Shown: positions 63,028 through 64,000 of the stretch, one piece after another
Layout of the letters: each line of letters starts with the position of its first letter
How positions within the stretch are numbered: the stretch's first letter is position 1
Source of the DNA: Sulfurimonas sp.
Lineage (GTDB): Bacteria; Campylobacterota; Campylobacteria; Campylobacterales; Sulfurimonadaceae
Assembly (NCBI RefSeq): GCF_026988655.1
Contig: NZ_JALSKT010000045.1
Coordinates: 1-64,000, forward strand
Length of the DNA: 64,000 nucleotides
Reading direction: 5' to 3'
Translations under genes and position numbers: made by a program
Notes under the pieces: generated by a model
Seen by the model: only the letters and a program-made list of their open reading frames with translations
Database searches by the model: none
Told to the model about the DNA's origin: nothing

Positions 63028-63702
63028 ATGCAAGATAATCTTTTAACAGAGCAGTCAGCACGTATAAATATATATGCTTTAATCTCTAGAATTATGATGA
63101 ATGAAGTAGATGAAAAGCTATTAGAGTTAATAATAAATGATGAAAATATTTTATCTTTTTTCCCAGAGTTTTTTAAGTGGGACAAACGACAAGGAATGAG
63201 CAATAAAGATTTAATAGAGCAATATCTAAATGTTGATTTTACTAACCTTTTTTTACTTCATATGATCCCTTATGAGTCGTTTTACAGAAGAGAAGATCAG
63301 CAGATGGAAACGGGTGGTGATAATCCTGTACAAACCTTATATAATAGTTTTGATTTTAGGGTTGAACTAGATGAAGCTCGTGTTATGGCTGCAGATCATA
63401 TAGGTGTGGAATTAGAATTTATGTATAAATTATGTGAATCTGAAAGCAAAGCTTTAGTAGATGGTGAATACAAAATTGCAGGTGAAATTGCTGAAATAGA
63501 GTACAATTTTTTAAAAAACCATATACTTGAATGGGCACCAATATTCTTACTTAATATGAAAAGTGAGGCAGGTACTGCTTTGTATCATGATGCTGCTGAC
63601 TTGGCATTAGAGTTTATTTTAAGTGATTTTGAATATTTGAGTCAGTTAAAAGAGAATTCTTTTTCTTATGAAAAACTTGGAAGGAAGAATAATGGACATT
63701 AA
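63028..63702 (+). CDS. TorD/DmsD-like molybdoenzyme maturation chaperone
   Basis: YALISRIMMNEVDEKLLELI..., PYESFYRRED, DHIGVELEFMYKLCE. Confidence 0.85.
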   Translation: MQDNLLTEQSARINIYALISRIMMNEVDEKLLELIINDENILSFFPEFFKWDKRQGMSNKDLIEQYLNVDFTNLFLLHMIPYESFYRREDQQMETGGDNPVQTLYNSFDFRVELDEARVMAADHIGVELEFMYKLCESESKALVDGEYKIAGEIAEIEYNFLKNHILEWAPIFLLNMKSEAGTALYHDAADLALEFILSDFEYLSQLKENSFSYEKLGRKNNGH

Positions 63703-64000
63703 AGATTTAAATGAACTAAGAGGTGAGTTTGAAGAACTGCAAAAAAGGTCTATGGAGTCTGCTTGTGTAGACGATAGTTGTAGAATAGAAGAAGAGAATC
63801 GTGAAGATTATCCGGACTATATTATTGCAATGTATAAAGAGGTTATGCCTCCTGTTAAAAGTGGGATATATTTTTCTCGTTGGGATCTCAAGGCTATGGC
63901 TGCAGAGATTGGAGAATCATTTTCTCTTGATGTGAGAGAAAGAATGTTTAAAAATTTTATGCAATGGGTAGCGTCACCTGATGATATGACATTAGTCATA
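63692..64000 (+). CDS. hypothetical protein, truncated at window end
   Basis: ATG 63692: MDIKDLNELRGEFEELQKRSMESACVDDSCRIEEENREDYPDYIIAMYKEVMPPVKSGIYFSRWDLKAMAAEIGESF...; overlaps torD-like stop. Confidence 0.7.
   Translation, partial: MDIKDLNELRGEFEELQKRSMESACVDDSCRIEEENREDYPDYIIAMYKEVMPPVKSGIYFSRWDLKAMAAEIGESFSLDVRERMFKNFMQWVASPDDMTLVI

Overview
The window is AT-rich chromosomal DNA from a Campylobacterota (epsilonproteobacterial) genome, probably Sulfurimonas-like; this assignment comes from gene content only. It is densely coding and mostly housekeeping: hup, fbaA, cmoA, nth, clpB, rpmH-rnpA-yidD-yidC-jag-mnmE-ruvX, ilvC, bioD, pyrB, tal, pilT, rplY, pth, lptG-like, lysA, pheA, hisC, fliFGH, dxs, ovoA plus a PLP lyase, dut, crcB, plsC, purQSC, ctpA, aroK, hisD, and a molybdopterin oxidoreductase operon with a TorD-like chaperone. 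No tRNA, rRNA, CRISPR array, IS element or prophage was seen. The strongest unexplained signal is a dispersed 9-mer, AAACGCAGT. I counted about 23 exact copies by eye on both strands, plus about 9 copies of AAACGCAGC. About 0.4 exact copies would be expected from base composition. The copies sit inside about 20 unrelated genes, on both strands and in five reading frames, so the selection appears to act on DNA rather than protein. It behaves like a DNA uptake sequence or Chi-like site. The last ~14.5 kb, including the Mo-enzyme operon, has no exact copy. Secondary observations are an rnpA gene with no ATG/GTG/TTG start (missed by the ORF track), a perfect 20-bp inverted repeat upstream of aroK, a tandem hairpin after ilvC, an ovothiol-type operon and a two-gene cassette encoding a possible NYN-like protein.
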